Of a DNA stretch of 64,000 nucleotides, positions 1 to 8,213 are shown piece by piece (position 1 is the first letter of the stretch; every line of letters starts with the position of its first letter). A program made the translations under genes and the position numbers. The stretch is taken from positions 68,894 through 132,893 of the forward strand of contig CAVUAO010000005.1 of NCBI GenBank assembly GCA_963739515.1. The letters run 5' to 3'. The notes beneath the pieces were generated by a model. The model was given only the letters and a program-made list of their open reading frames with translations. It had not been told where the DNA came from and searched no databases. Origin of the DNA: JBFYTX01 sp963739515. Its GTDB lineage: Bacteria; Chloroflexota; Dehalococcoidia; Dehalococcoidales; RBG-16-60-22.

Positions 1-153
1 GAAAAGTCCCAGGTAGCCTTCCTCCTCCAGCCGTGTGATGTATTCCCAGTGCTGGACAAGGAAAATAGAGCCGACGATACTGATGATAATCGTCGCCGCC
101 AGTATGCCAATGGCGAGGTATTTCCGGCTTCTGGAGGTCGTTGTCACAGCCAT
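1..153 (-). CDS. Membrane protein, N-terminal part only (possible VTT/DedA-like family)
   Basis: The gene runs off the left edge, so only the first 51 residues are visible. They show a short basic cytoplasmic start (MAVTTTSRSRKY) followed by one clear transmembrane helix of about 20 residues (roughly 12-33) and then a charged stretch (HWEYITRLEEEGYLGLF). The start ATG at 153 is the first in the open frame. The pattern of a first helix followed by a gly-aromatic segment recalls VTT/DedA-type membrane proteins, but this is a weak resemblance. It is divergent from thiL, with 115 bp between the two starts. Confidence 0.5.
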   Translation of the reverse strand, partial: MAVTTTSRSRKYLAIGILAATIIISIVGSIFLVQHWEYITRLEEEGYLGLF

Positions 154-250
154 ATTGTTTTCTATTATATGATAAAGGCAGGCTAAATTAATAGTCAGGA
201 AAGAGGGAAAATGCGGAATTTTTTCCCGGAAAAGTCAGTTACGCCCCGGA

Positions 251-261
251 TATGCTATACT
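251..261 (+). promoter_or_regulatory. Extended -10 promoter directly in front of thiL
   Basis: TATGCTATACT contains an extended -10 (TG, one base, TATACT). The -10 ends 7 nt before the thiL ATG at 269 and no Shine-Dalgarno lies between, so the mRNA is probably leaderless. No good -35 is visible. Confidence 0.55.
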
Positions 262-268
262 TTTTATC

Positions 269-1264
269 ATGAAAGTCGCGGAAATCGGTGAGTTCGGGCT
301 GATTAATCTCCTGGCGGAAATGATTAAGGACGCCGGGGTCGACCGGCTCGGGCCGGAGCAGCCGATTATCGGTATCGGCGACGATGCGGCCGCCTGGCGC
401 GGCGATGCCTCCATCCAGCTGGCCACCGTCGATACTATGATACAGGATGTCCATTTCTCGCTGAAGAGCACGACCTGGCGGGAGCTGGGCTGGAAATCCC
501 TCGCCATCAATCTCAGCGATATTGCCGCCATGGGCGGCGTGCCCAGATACGCTTTAGTAGCCTTGGCGCTGCCGCAGGATACGCCGGTTGAAGGTGTCAC
601 GGAAATTTATGATGGCATCATCAAAGCCGCCCGGCGATACGAGACGGCGTTAGTCGGCGGTAATATCAGCCGCGCCCCGGAAATATCAATTACCATTACC
701 GTATTGGGGAACAGCCCGGAAAACAAAATTTTACGTCGTGATACCGCCCGGCCCGGCGACGTTATCGCGGTCACCGGGTTTCCGGGCAGCGCTGGCGCCG
801 GACGGGAAATGCTGATGAAGAAACTCAAGTTTAAGCCCGAAGCGGCGCAATTCCTGCGGACTGCTTTCCTGCATCCCCTGCCCCGCATCGGCGAAGGACG
901 TCTCCTGGTCAAGCATGATATCACCACCGCTATCGATATCAGCGATGGGCTCCTCGCCGACCTCCGTCGTATCTGCGAAGCCAGCGGGGTCAGCGCCCGG
1001 GTGGACATTAACCGGCTGCCGATTCATGAAACGGTTCAGGTGAACTTCGGGGAAAAGGCGGTGGAGCTGGCGCTGGCGGGAGGGGAGGACTATGAGCTGC
1101 TTTTCACCGGCAGCGCCGCCAATATCGAACGGCTCAGGACGGAAATAGGCTGTCCGGTGACCGTCATTGGGACGATTACGGCGGGCGAACCGGGCAAAAT
1201 AAGCCTATTCGATGCTCAAGGCAATCCCATTGCTGCCGGCCAAGCGGGATGGACCCATTTCTAA
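269..1264 (+). CDS. thiL: Thiamine-monophosphate kinase
   Basis: Phosphorylates thiamine monophosphate to thiamine diphosphate, the last step of coenzyme biosynthesis, in the cytoplasm. The 331-residue length is usual for ThiL. The family's acidic Mg-ATP motifs are visible: GIGDDAA near residue 36, NLSDIAAMG near 91, DISDGLLADL near 220 and AGGEDYELLFT near 270. The ATG at 269 sits right after an extended -10 with no Shine-Dalgarno. The end is followed after 26 nt by a thioesterase gene on the same strand, and the next three genes form a tight run, but none of those partners belongs to thiamine biosynthesis. Confidence 0.93.
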   Translation: MKVAEIGEFGLINLLAEMIKDAGVDRLGPEQPIIGIGDDAAAWRGDASIQLATVDTMIQDVHFSLKSTTWRELGWKSLAINLSDIAAMGGVPRYALVALALPQDTPVEGVTEIYDGIIKAARRYETALVGGNISRAPEISITITVLGNSPENKILRRDTARPGDVIAVTGFPGSAGAGREMLMKKLKFKPEAAQFLRTAFLHPLPRIGEGRLLVKHDITTAIDISDGLLADLRRICEASGVSARVDINRLPIHETVQVNFGEKAVELALAGGEDYELLFTGSAANIERLRTEIGCPVTVIGTITAGEPGKISLFDAQGNPIAAGQAGWTHF

Positions 1265-1290
1265 AATCCAACTCGGAACGGAGAAAATAC

Positions 1291-1758
1291 ATGGTAGCCC
1301 TGCCGAAAGTGACGCTCAACACCAACCTCGATGAAGGGTTTTGCTTCGGGTGCGGCTGCAATAACCCCATCGGATTGAAACTTAAATTCACCCGGGACGG
1401 CGATACCATTCGCACGGAGTTCACGCCCGGTAAGGACCTACAGGGCTGGCCGGGGCTACTGCACGGCGGTATCCTGGGCACCCTCCTCGACGAAGCCATG
1501 AGCAATATCGCCTATACCACCGGCAACACCTGCCTGACCGCCAGCATCACCATCCGCATCAGGCAGCCGATAAAAGTCGATGTGCCCCTCGTCATTACCG
1601 CCCGCATTACCCGGCAGCGTAAAAAGCTCATCGAGACGGCAGGGCAAGTCTGCCTGAAGGACGGCACCATTGTCGCCGAGAGCACCGCCAAGCAGTTCAT
1701 CGCGGCCAGCGAGGCGGGCAAGCCCGACCGGGTCAGGGAGACCCGCCGCCATGTCTGA
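1291..1758 (+). CDS. PaaI-family hotdog-fold thioesterase
   Basis: A 155-residue protein with the single hotdog-fold layout of the PaaI/YbgC acyl-CoA thioesterase families. The motif LHGGILGTLLDEAMSN (about residues 60-75) is the central helix, where the family carries the catalytic Asp/Glu. The N-terminus has a small cysteine cluster (FCFGCGCNNPIGL), as in hotdog enzymes annotated as PaaI thioesterases. The start is the ATG at 1291, preceded by GGAG; an upstream start at 1249 would overlap thiL and add non-conserved residues. The stop overlaps the next start (ATGTCTGA), suggesting translational coupling. The acyl substrate is unknown. Confidence 0.85.
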   Translation: MVALPKVTLNTNLDEGFCFGCGCNNPIGLKLKFTRDGDTIRTEFTPGKDLQGWPGLLHGGILGTLLDEAMSNIAYTTGNTCLTASITIRIRQPIKVDVPLVITARITRQRKKLIETAGQVCLKDGTIVAESTAKQFIAASEAGKPDRVRETRRHV

Positions 1759-2419
1759 AGAAAAACTGGTCGCGGTGCTCTGGGACCTGGACGGGGTCAT
1801 CGCCGATACCGCCGAATATCATTACCAGGCTTGGCAGGACGTGCTGGGGAAAAGAGGGGTGGACTTCAGCCGGAAGGACTTTATGCGACTTTTCGGGCAG
1901 AGGCACGACACCATCATTAAGTTCGCCCTGGGCGAAAAGCTGCCCCAGAAAGACCTCGAAGCCATCACCGAGGCAAAGCAGCAGGACTACCGCCGCCGCG
2001 TGGCGGACCATGTCGTGCCGATGCCCGGGGCGGTCGCCCTGATAAAGTCGCTCCGCGCTCATGGCATCAAGCAGGCGATCGCCTCATCGGCGGTACCGGA
2101 GAACATCGCCATCATCGTCCGGGCGCTGGGCATTGAGAACGATTTCCAGGCCGTCGTCCACGGCATGGAGGCCAGAGAGGGCAAGCCGAGCCCGCAGATC
2201 TTCCTGCTGGCCGCCGCGAAACTCCAGGTGGAACCCGTTAATTGCGTCGTCATCGAGGACGCCATCGCCGGGGTGGCCGCCGCTAAGCAAGCCGGCATGG
2301 AATGCCTTGCGGTCACCAACAGCCACCCGGAGGAAAAACTAAAAGCCGCCGACCTTATTGTCGATAGTCTCGAAAAGGTCGGTGTCGTGGATTTACAGAG
2401 ACTATTCGGAAATTCATAA
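1751..2419 (+). CDS. HAD-superfamily phosphatase/phosphoglucomutase-like protein
   Basis: A 222-residue HAD hydrolase of the beta-phosphoglucomutase-like subfamily. Motif I is DLDGVIADT (about residues 12-20) with the nucleophile and acid Asp pair. A helical cap follows, then motif II (ASSAVPEN), the lysine region (KPSPQIFLLAAAKL) and motif III/IV (VIEDAIAGVAAAKQAGM). Likely substrates are small phosphorylated sugars, but none can be named. The start ATG lies inside the end of the thioesterase gene with an 8-nt overlap, so the two are probably translationally coupled. ndk follows after 10 nt. Confidence 0.88.
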   Translation: MSEEKLVAVLWDLDGVIADTAEYHYQAWQDVLGKRGVDFSRKDFMRLFGQRHDTIIKFALGEKLPQKDLEAITEAKQQDYRRRVADHVVPMPGAVALIKSLRAHGIKQAIASSAVPENIAIIVRALGIENDFQAVVHGMEAREGKPSPQIFLLAAAKLQVEPVNCVVIEDAIAGVAAAKQAGMECLAVTNSHPEEKLKAADLIVDSLEKVGVVDLQRLFGNS

Positions 2420-2429
2420 GGAGTCGTTT

Positions 2430-2846
2430 ATGGAAAGGTCACTGGTACTCATCAAGCCGGACGCCATGGATAGGGAGCTGGCCGGGGTCATTATCGGGAG
2501 GATTCAAGGAGAAGGGCTAAAGCTGAGGGCGCTCCGGATGCTGCAAATGGACAAAGCCCTGGCCGAGCGGCATTACGCCGTGCATAAAGGCAAACCATTT
2601 TTTAATGATGTTATAGCCTATATCATTTCCACCCCCATCGTGGCCGCCGTCTTTGAGGGGGAGGGTGCCGTGGAAAGCATCAGAAAGCTCATGGGCGCCA
2701 CCGACCCGGCTAAAGCCGCCCCGGGCACGATACGCAAGGATTACGGACTCGACCTGATGCGCAACGCCACCCACGCTTCGGATTCTCCGGAAAATGCGGA
2801 AAAAGAGATAACGCTGTTTTTTAAGAAAAGCGAGATTTTCGCGTAG
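2430..2846 (+). CDS. ndk: Nucleoside diphosphate kinase
   Basis: Transfers the gamma-phosphate from ATP to other NDPs through a phosphohistidine. The 138-residue sequence begins with the family signature (MERSLVLIKPDAMDR) and contains the active-site segment NATHASDSPENA with the catalytic His near residue 115. The ATG at 2430 is chosen because AAGGAG lies 6 nt upstream; an earlier in-frame start at 2358 is inside the HAD gene. It ends 8 nt before the stop of the convergent rsfS gene. Confidence 0.95.
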   Translation: MERSLVLIKPDAMDRELAGVIIGRIQGEGLKLRALRMLQMDKALAERHYAVHKGKPFFNDVIAYIISTPIVAAVFEGEGAVESIRKLMGATDPAKAAPGTIRKDYGLDLMRNATHASDSPENAEKEITLFFKKSEIFA

Positions 2847-2854
2847 AAGCGGCT

Positions 2855-3199
2855 TTACTGAATACTCACGACTGTTTTGGCTTGGTCCCAGAGTTCGTCG
2901 AGCTTATAGTAGTCCCGTTCCTCGGCGCTGAAGATGTGCACGATAACGTCCCCGTAATCGAGCAGGAGCCAGCCCGTGTCCGGCGCTCCCTCCAGGTGGT
3001 GCGGCAGGACGCCTTCTTTTTTCAGGCTTTTCTCGATATCTTCCAGAATGGTGTGAATCTGCCGCTGGCTGTCGCCGGAGCAGATGACGAAAAAGTCCGC
3101 GAAGCTGCACAGGCCGCGGACGTCCAGCAAAACGATATTGCCGGCCTGCTTATCGCTGGCGATTTCCACGGCGCGGCGGGCTATTTCAATGCCTTCCAG
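2855..3199 (-). CDS. rsfS: Ribosomal silencing factor RsfS, probable CTG start
   Basis: Binds ribosomal protein uL14 and blocks subunit joining when nutrients are short. The core (GLCSFADFFVICSGDSQRQI, DTGWLLLDYGDVIVHIF) is typical of RsfS/Iojap. The usual N-terminus, LEGIEIARRAVEIASDK, is present only if translation starts at a CTG codon at 3199-3197; the first GTG (3169) would remove that first helix. An AGGAG at 3208-3212 lies 8 nt before the CTG, and a TAA two codons upstream rules out any longer ORF. The result is 114 residues, normal for the family. It is convergent with ndk and divergent from the molybdopterin gene. Confidence 0.88.
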   Translation of the reverse strand: MEGIEIARRAVEIASDKQAGNIVLLDVRGLCSFADFFVICSGDSQRQIHTILEDIEKSLKKEGVLPHHLEGAPDTGWLLLDYGDVIVHIFSAEERDYYKLDELWDQAKTVVSIQ

Positions 3200-3228
3200 T
3201 CGTTAATCTCCTGCGTTTTATTTCTTAA

Positions 3229-3237
3229 ATTATACCA
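3229..3237 (-). promoter_or_regulatory. Extended -10 promoter for rsfS
   Basis: On the minus strand TGGTATAAT lies about 30 nt before the CTG start of rsfS, leaving room for the AGGAG site. It is back to back with the promoter of the divergent oxidoreductase gene. Confidence 0.6.
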
Positions 3238-3271
3238 TAGCCGGAAAAAATTTCATTAAGTCCTTCGAGCC

Positions 3272-3280
3272 TGATATAAT
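3272..3280 (+). promoter_or_regulatory. Extended -10 promoter for the molybdopterin oxidoreductase
   Basis: TGATATAAT, an extended -10 match, ends 27 nt before the ATG at 3308. AGGTGAG at 3292-3298 is the probable ribosome binding site. Confidence 0.6.
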
Positions 3281-3307
3281 AAAGAGAAAACAGGTGAGCG
3301 ATAAAAA

Positions 3308-5383
3308 ATGGCAAAATCAGTAGAAATCAAAGACGGCCTCTGCTACATGTGCACCAACGCCTGCCCTACTAAAATCCACGTCCGCGACGGCAAAGCGGTC
3401 AAGATAGATATTGCCGACCCCAGGTCGGCCCATTGCCCGCGCTGGAAAGCCCAGCTGGAATTTATCTATCACCCCGACCGCCTGCAATACCCGGTCAAAC
3501 GCCTCGGGGCGAGAGGCGGTGGCCAGTGGCAGCGTATCTCCTGGGACGAGGCGCTGGACACCGTCGCCGCGAACCTGCAAAACGTCAAAGACAAATACGG
3601 CGCGGCATCGGTCGTCTTCTGGATTGCCTATACCAAGGAGCCCCGCCCCTATTTCCACCGACTGGCGCATGCCTTCGGCTCCCCCAACTACTGCACCGAA
3701 AGCAGCAACTGCTTCTCCGGCACCTGGATTGCCTCTAATTTGACCTACGGTCCGGAGTATTCCTATATGGCGGGCTCGAGCGGCAGCCTGGAGCCGGAAA
3801 CAAAGTGCAAGCTCATCTGGGGCGCCGCGGTAATATCTTCGCCCAACGTCTGGCAAGCCAACCTGGAAGCTCAAGATAAAGGCGTTAAGCTTATCGTCGT
3901 CGACCCGCGGCGCACGGCTATCGCCGCCAAGGCCGATTACCACCTGCAGCTGCGTCCCGGCACCGATGGCGCTCTGGCGCTGGGCATGATGAACGTCATC
4001 ATCAGTGAAGACCTGTATGACAAGGAATTCGTCGAAAAATGGACGGTAGGGTTCGATGGACTGAAAAAGCTCGCCGGTGAATACACTCTTGATAAGGTCG
4101 AGAAGATCACGCGGGTGCCCGCGGCTTTAATCCGGGACGCCGCCAGGCTCTACGCCGCCAGCAAGCCGGCCAAGCTCCACCTCAGCAGTAACAGCACCAC
4201 CCACCACGCCAACGGCGTCCAGAACCACCGGGCGGTCGTCCTGCTGGCCGCTATCACCGGCAACATCGGCATCACGGGCGGGAACCGGCTCGGCGACTAT
4301 GTCACCGTCCACCCCAATGATATCACCCTGCACGAAAGAGTGGCCGATATGCCGCCGGGCATCGGCTCAAAACGCTTCCCCATCTGGACCAAACGTTACC
4401 ACGAAATGCAGTCGAACGCCATCGCCGACCAGCTGGAAAGCGGCGAACCTTATCCCCTCAAGGCCCTGTTTTCCTCGGGGTTAGATTTACAGTTCTTTGG
4501 CAACTCGCCGCGGTTCGCCGCCGCCCTGAAAAAGCTCGATTTCATCGCCGTGAGCGAATATTTTCATACTCCCGGTACGCAGTTGGCCGATATCGTCCTG
4601 CCCATCGCTTCCTGGATGGAGCGCCCCATCCTTTTAACCGATTACGGCGGCTACGCCAGGCTGATTGAGCCGGCTATTGAGCCCGTGGGCGAAAGCCGCA
4701 CCGAATGGGACATCTATTCCTCGCTGGCGCAGCGTCTCGGCTTCGGCGATTTGTTCTGGGAGGGCGATTTCGCTAAATGCGCCGATCATGTCCTTGAGCC
4801 GATGAATATAACCTTCGCCGAGCTCAAACAAAACCCCCGTGGTGTTAAACTTCCCACGCGCCCCCGGCCGGAAAAACATTACGAGCAAACGGGTTTCCAG
4901 ACCCCCTCCGGCAAGGTGGAAATCGCCTGCGCCACACTGGCGGAGCACGGCCTTGACGCCCTGCCCGTGTACCGCGAGCCGCCGGAAAGTCCGCTGAGTC
5001 GGCCCGACTTGCTGGCAAAATATCCGCTGGTCATGACCTCGGGCGCGCGGGTCATGGCCTACACCCACTCGCAGTTCCGCAACATCCCCAGCCTGCGTAA
5101 GCTCATGCCGGAACCGCTGGTGGACATTAACCCCGCCGACGCCGCCCCCCGGAAAATCAAGACGGGCGACGCGGTCACCGTCAGCTCGCCCCGCGGCAGC
5201 ATTAAAATGAAAGCCAACGTTACCGACGCCATACTGGAGGGCGTCGTTTCTTTACCCCACCACTGGCCCGGCGAGGCTAATGCCAATACACTGGTCGATG
5301 ACCGCACCCTCGACCCGATTTCCGGTTTCCTTCCCTGCAAATCGCAGCTCTGCCAGGTCACCCGGGAGGCAGGGCCGCGATGA
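3308..5383 (+). CDS. Molybdopterin oxidoreductase of the DMSO reductase family, cytoplasmic
   Basis: A 691-residue Mo/W-bis-MGD enzyme. The N-terminus binds a 4Fe-4S cluster through Cys12, Cys15, Cys19 and Cys43. The molybdopterin core follows (WDEALDTVAANL, LIVVDPRRTAIAAKADYHLQLRPGTD), then the C-terminal dinucleotide-binding domain (PLVMTSGARVMAYTHSQFRNI, INPADAAPRKIKTGD). Cys135 in TESSNCFSG is a plausible metal ligand by position after GSPN. There is no twin-arginine signal, so the enzyme should act in the cytoplasm. It overlaps the next gene by 4 nt (ATGA), and the two probably form a complex or redox pair. The substrate cannot be read from sequence; no NrfC-type or membrane subunit is adjacent. 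Confidence 0.9.
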   Translation: MAKSVEIKDGLCYMCTNACPTKIHVRDGKAVKIDIADPRSAHCPRWKAQLEFIYHPDRLQYPVKRLGARGGGQWQRISWDEALDTVAANLQNVKDKYGAASVVFWIAYTKEPRPYFHRLAHAFGSPNYCTESSNCFSGTWIASNLTYGPEYSYMAGSSGSLEPETKCKLIWGAAVISSPNVWQANLEAQDKGVKLIVVDPRRTAIAAKADYHLQLRPGTDGALALGMMNVIISEDLYDKEFVEKWTVGFDGLKKLAGEYTLDKVEKITRVPAALIRDAARLYAASKPAKLHLSSNSTTHHANGVQNHRAVVLLAAITGNIGITGGNRLGDYVTVHPNDITLHERVADMPPGIGSKRFPIWTKRYHEMQSNAIADQLESGEPYPLKALFSSGLDLQFFGNSPRFAAALKKLDFIAVSEYFHTPGTQLADIVLPIASWMERPILLTDYGGYARLIEPAIEPVGESRTEWDIYSSLAQRLGFGDLFWEGDFAKCADHVLEPMNITFAELKQNPRGVKLPTRPRPEKHYEQTGFQTPSGKVEIACATLAEHGLDALPVYREPPESPLSRPDLLAKYPLVMTSGARVMAYTHSQFRNIPSLRKLMPEPLVDINPADAAPRKIKTGDAVTVSSPRGSIKMKANVTDAILEGVVSLPHHWPGEANANTLVDDRTLDPISGFLPCKSQLCQVTREAGPR

Positions 5384-6294
5384 TACTGACAGCCGGAGAC
5401 AGGCAAAAACTGGCTGCAGACCCGGCGCGGTTCCTGGAGAAAGCGCTCAAGGAATATGCCATCGCCAGTCCGGCCAATCGACTACCCAACTTCAATAATG
5501 AGCCGGTTATCGCCGAACCGATTATCGGCTTTGCCGATGGCCGCGACCCTCTCTTTAGTGAGTATAAAAGGAAAGACATAATTGGTGAGTATCACCTCAC
5601 GCCGGAAGAAGCCATGGCAACCTACCTCGAAAGACAGCAGAAAAAAGCCCTTGATAAGCGGCTTCAAGCCGTCAGCGTGATAGCTGTCGCGTTTACGCCT
5701 TCGCGGGAAACCCGCCTTAGCAACCCGAACAACGCTCGCATGGCATCCCCGCGCTGGGGCCGGGCCTATGGGACCTCTTTCGGGCTCATGTACGAGACGC
5801 TTAATTACGCGGTATCCCTGCTGGAAGCGGCCGGGCGCCGCGCGGTAGCCCCCGCCTGCACCCGCCCCATGTCCATAAAAATCTCGCCCGAGGGGCTCCC
5901 CTATGCCGACTGGTCGGAAAAGCACGCCGCCTATGCCGCCGGCCTCGGCACCTTCGGCCTGAATACCAGTCTCATCACCGAGGCCGGACTGCCGACCCAA
6001 ATCGGCAGTATCATCACCGACCTGGCAATTACGGCCACGCCGCGGATTTACGATAACTACCGCGCCCACTGCCGGGGCTACCGAGACGACTCTTGCCGGC
6101 TCTGCGCTAAGCATTGCCCTTCTGGGGCCGTCAACATTAAGGCCTTCGACGGGAAAAAGTGCATGGCTTACACCCACGATGTCCTCCCGGGAATAAATCG
6201 CGAATTGTACGGCGAAAGCAAACCTGGCACTCACCCGATGTGCGCCCTCTGCCAGATAAGGCTCCCGTGCGAAGCTGGATTTCCCCGCGCTTAA
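5380..6294 (+). CDS. QueG/RdhA-like double 4Fe-4S cluster protein
   Basis: A 304-residue protein related to epoxyqueuosine reductase and the catalytic core of reductive dehalogenases. Visible are the conserved AAYAAGLGTFGLNTSLITEAGLP segment (about 190-212) and a C-terminal two-cluster ferredoxin part: a C-x7-C-x2-C-x3-C group (HCRGYRDDSCRLCAKHCPSGAV), an isolated Cys (KKCMAYTHD) and Cys288, Cys291 and Cys297 at the very end. It has no Tat signal and lacks the HEAT-repeat tail of QueG. Cobalamin binding, as in its relatives, is possible but not shown. The 4-nt overlap with the upstream molybdoenzyme gene suggests joint function in electron transfer or reduction of an organic substrate. Confidence 0.8.
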   Translation: MILTAGDRQKLAADPARFLEKALKEYAIASPANRLPNFNNEPVIAEPIIGFADGRDPLFSEYKRKDIIGEYHLTPEEAMATYLERQQKKALDKRLQAVSVIAVAFTPSRETRLSNPNNARMASPRWGRAYGTSFGLMYETLNYAVSLLEAAGRRAVAPACTRPMSIKISPEGLPYADWSEKHAAYAAGLGTFGLNTSLITEAGLPTQIGSIITDLAITATPRIYDNYRAHCRGYRDDSCRLCAKHCPSGAVNIKAFDGKKCMAYTHDVLPGINRELYGESKPGTHPMCALCQIRLPCEAGFPRA

Positions 6295-6316
6295 CCCATA
6301 CGAGGAACAGGAATAG

Positions 6317-7036
6317 ATGCCTATCAAACCTCTGGTCAAAGCCCTCACCGAAGCCGGCCTCGGTTCGCGGCGCCGCATGGCGGAAGCCATCAAGCAGGGC
6401 AAGGTCAAGGTCAACGGCCGGACCGCCGAATCATTCACTCAGACGGTCAATACCGAAAGCGACCGCGTTGCCTTCAACGGAAAAACGGTCGACTTCAAGC
6501 CCGATGAGGTAATCTGCCTGATGCTGAATAAGCCCGCCGGCATCGTCTCCACCGTGAGCGACGAAAAAGGCCGCCGCACCGTCCTGGATATCCTGCCCGG
6601 GCAATATAAAAAGTTCCGGCTTTACCCGGTGGGCCGGCTGGACATCGACACCACCGGCCTGCTCCTGCTCACCAACGACGGCGACCTTACCTACCGCCTG
6701 ACCCACCCTAAATTCGAGTACGAGAAGGAATACCTCGTGGCGATAAAGGACAGGCTCACATCGGAGGAAAAAACGAAGCTGGAACGCGGCATCCGGCTGG
6801 AAGACGGCATGACCCACCCGGCGCGGCTCAAAGAAGTCTCCACGCCGCCCTTCAATTACAGTATCACCATCCACGAAGGCAGAAAAAGACAGGTGCGCCG
6901 CATGTTCGAAAGACTCTCCCACCCCGTCCTGGCATTAAAGCGCGTGCGCCTGGGCAACCTGAGCCTGGGCGACCTTAAAGAGGGAGAAACGCGGCGATTA
7001 AGCGCCGGAGAAATTAAATCCCTGCTCAGCCAATAA
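6317..7036 (+). CDS. rluB: Pseudouridine synthase of the RsuA/RluB family
   Basis: A 239-residue enzyme that isomerises uridine in rRNA. An N-terminal S4 RNA-binding domain (PLVKALTEAGLGSRRRMAEAIKQGKVKVNG, residues 4-34) precedes the catalytic domain with GRLDIDTTGLLLLTNDG, whose first Asp after GRL is the family's catalytic residue, and a C-terminal EGRKRQVRRMFERL motif. The RluB assignment (23S) rather than RsuA (16S) is by overall resemblance only. It begins 22 nt after the Fe-S protein gene and may share its transcript. It converges on pit, with 9 nt between stops. Confidence 0.88.
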   Translation: MPIKPLVKALTEAGLGSRRRMAEAIKQGKVKVNGRTAESFTQTVNTESDRVAFNGKTVDFKPDEVICLMLNKPAGIVSTVSDEKGRRTVLDILPGQYKKFRLYPVGRLDIDTTGLLLLTNDGDLTYRLTHPKFEYEKEYLVAIKDRLTSEEKTKLERGIRLEDGMTHPARLKEVSTPPFNYSITIHEGRKRQVRRMFERLSHPVLALKRVRLGNLSLGDLKEGETRRLSAGEIKSLLSQ

Positions 7037-7045
7037 GACGGAAAG

Positions 7046-8041
7046 TTAAGAAATCAATTTGATAAGCGAGTAGATAATAAACGAAATAAGCCCGGATACC
7101 GGGATGGTAAAAACCCAGGCCCAGACAATACGAATCGTTACCCCCCAGCGTACCGCCGAAACCCTCTGCACCGCGCCCACCCCGGATATCGCCCCCGTAA
7201 TAACATGGGTGGTGCTCACGGGGATGCTCAGGAAAGTGGATAAAAAGATACTCGAGGCGGCGGCCGTCTCGGCGCAGAAACCATCGATAGGCCTCAACTT
7301 GGTAATTTTCTGGCCCATCGTTTTGACGATACGCCAGCCGCCGGTAAGGGTGCCGATAGCGATGGCCGCGTGGGCGCTGAGCACGACCCAGAGAGGTACG
7401 TGAAATTCCTTCATCAGTCCCCCGGCGAAGAGCAGGCTGGCGATGATGCCCATCGTCTTTTGCGCATCGTTGCTGCCGTGGCCCAGACTGAAAGCCGCTG
7501 CGGAAAATAGCTGTAAGATCCGCGACCACTTGTCGATGCCCGCCGGGCTCTTTTTATGGACAATCCAGGTCACCATAACTCTTAATAAAAAACCCATCAC
7601 CAGGCCGATTAACGGCGCCACGACGATAAATATCATCGTTTTCGTCCAGCCGGAGGCGATAATCACGCTGAATCCGCCCTTGGCAATAGCCGCCCCCGCG
7701 TAGCCGCCGATTAACGCATGGGAGGAACTGCTCGGCAGACCGAAATACCAGGTAATCAAATTCCAGGCAATCGCGCCGATGAGACCCGCCAGGATGACCG
7801 TGGCGGTCACGATTTCGATATCTATCATCCCCTGGCCGATAGTCTTCGCCACGCCCGTGCCGAAAATTAGAAAGGCGATGAAGTTAAAAAAAGCCGCCCA
7901 GACTACCGCCTGGCGTTGCGATAAAACACGGGTGGAGACGACAGTGGAGATGGAATTGGCGGCATCATGCATGCCGTTAGTAAAATCAAAGACCAGGGCG
8001 ATGGCAATGATCGGGACAATTAAAAATAGGCTTGTTTCCAA
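7046..8041 (-). CDS. pit: Inorganic phosphate transporter, Pit family
   Basis: A 331-residue membrane protein with about ten hydrophobic helices and the two internal PHO4 repeats: DFTNGMHDAANSISTVVSTR near the N-terminus and GHGSNDAQKTMGII in the second half. The membrane motifs GLPSSSSHALIGG and PVSTTHVITGAISG are the paired signature loops. It imports phosphate (probably as metal phosphate) using an ion gradient. The usual partner gene for a PhoU-like DUF47 protein is not adjacent. The length is at the short end of the family. Confidence 0.92.
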   Translation of the reverse strand: METSLFLIVPIIAIALVFDFTNGMHDAANSISTVVSTRVLSQRQAVVWAAFFNFIAFLIFGTGVAKTIGQGMIDIEIVTATVILAGLIGAIAWNLITWYFGLPSSSSHALIGGYAGAAIAKGGFSVIIASGWTKTMIFIVVAPLIGLVMGFLLRVMVTWIVHKKSPAGIDKWSRILQLFSAAAFSLGHGSNDAQKTMGIIASLLFAGGLMKEFHVPLWVVLSAHAAIAIGTLTGGWRIVKTMGQKITKLRPIDGFCAETAAASSIFLSTFLSIPVSTTHVITGAISGVGAVQRVSAVRWGVTIRIVWAWVFTIPVSGLISFIIYSLIKLIS

Positions 8042-8131
8042 ATTTTATTCCATGGATAAATCCATCGTTCTTGAGAATTATACACGAAAAACCCATTTAT
8101 GAAAACAGGGCGTTGGGCCAGGACACGCTCT

Positions 8132-8160
8132 TTTCAATCCCGTCTCAGGTCTGATATACT
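8132..8160 (+). promoter_or_regulatory. Candidate promoter for the acyl-CoA synthetase-like gene
   Basis: TTTCAA (8132-8137), 17 bp and TATACT (8155-8160) with an extended TGA form a reasonable promoter 53 nt before the GTG start at 8214. Confidence 0.45.
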
Positions 8161-8213
8161 AAAATTGTTCCGTCAATAAATCATCGCTGAGGCGTTTTTT
8201 CAAGCAGGTCAGA

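Noticed and set aside
5482..6438. 318-codon minus-strand ORF opposite the QueG-like gene
   Set aside because: Arg/Ala/Gly-rich antisense shadow without motifs.
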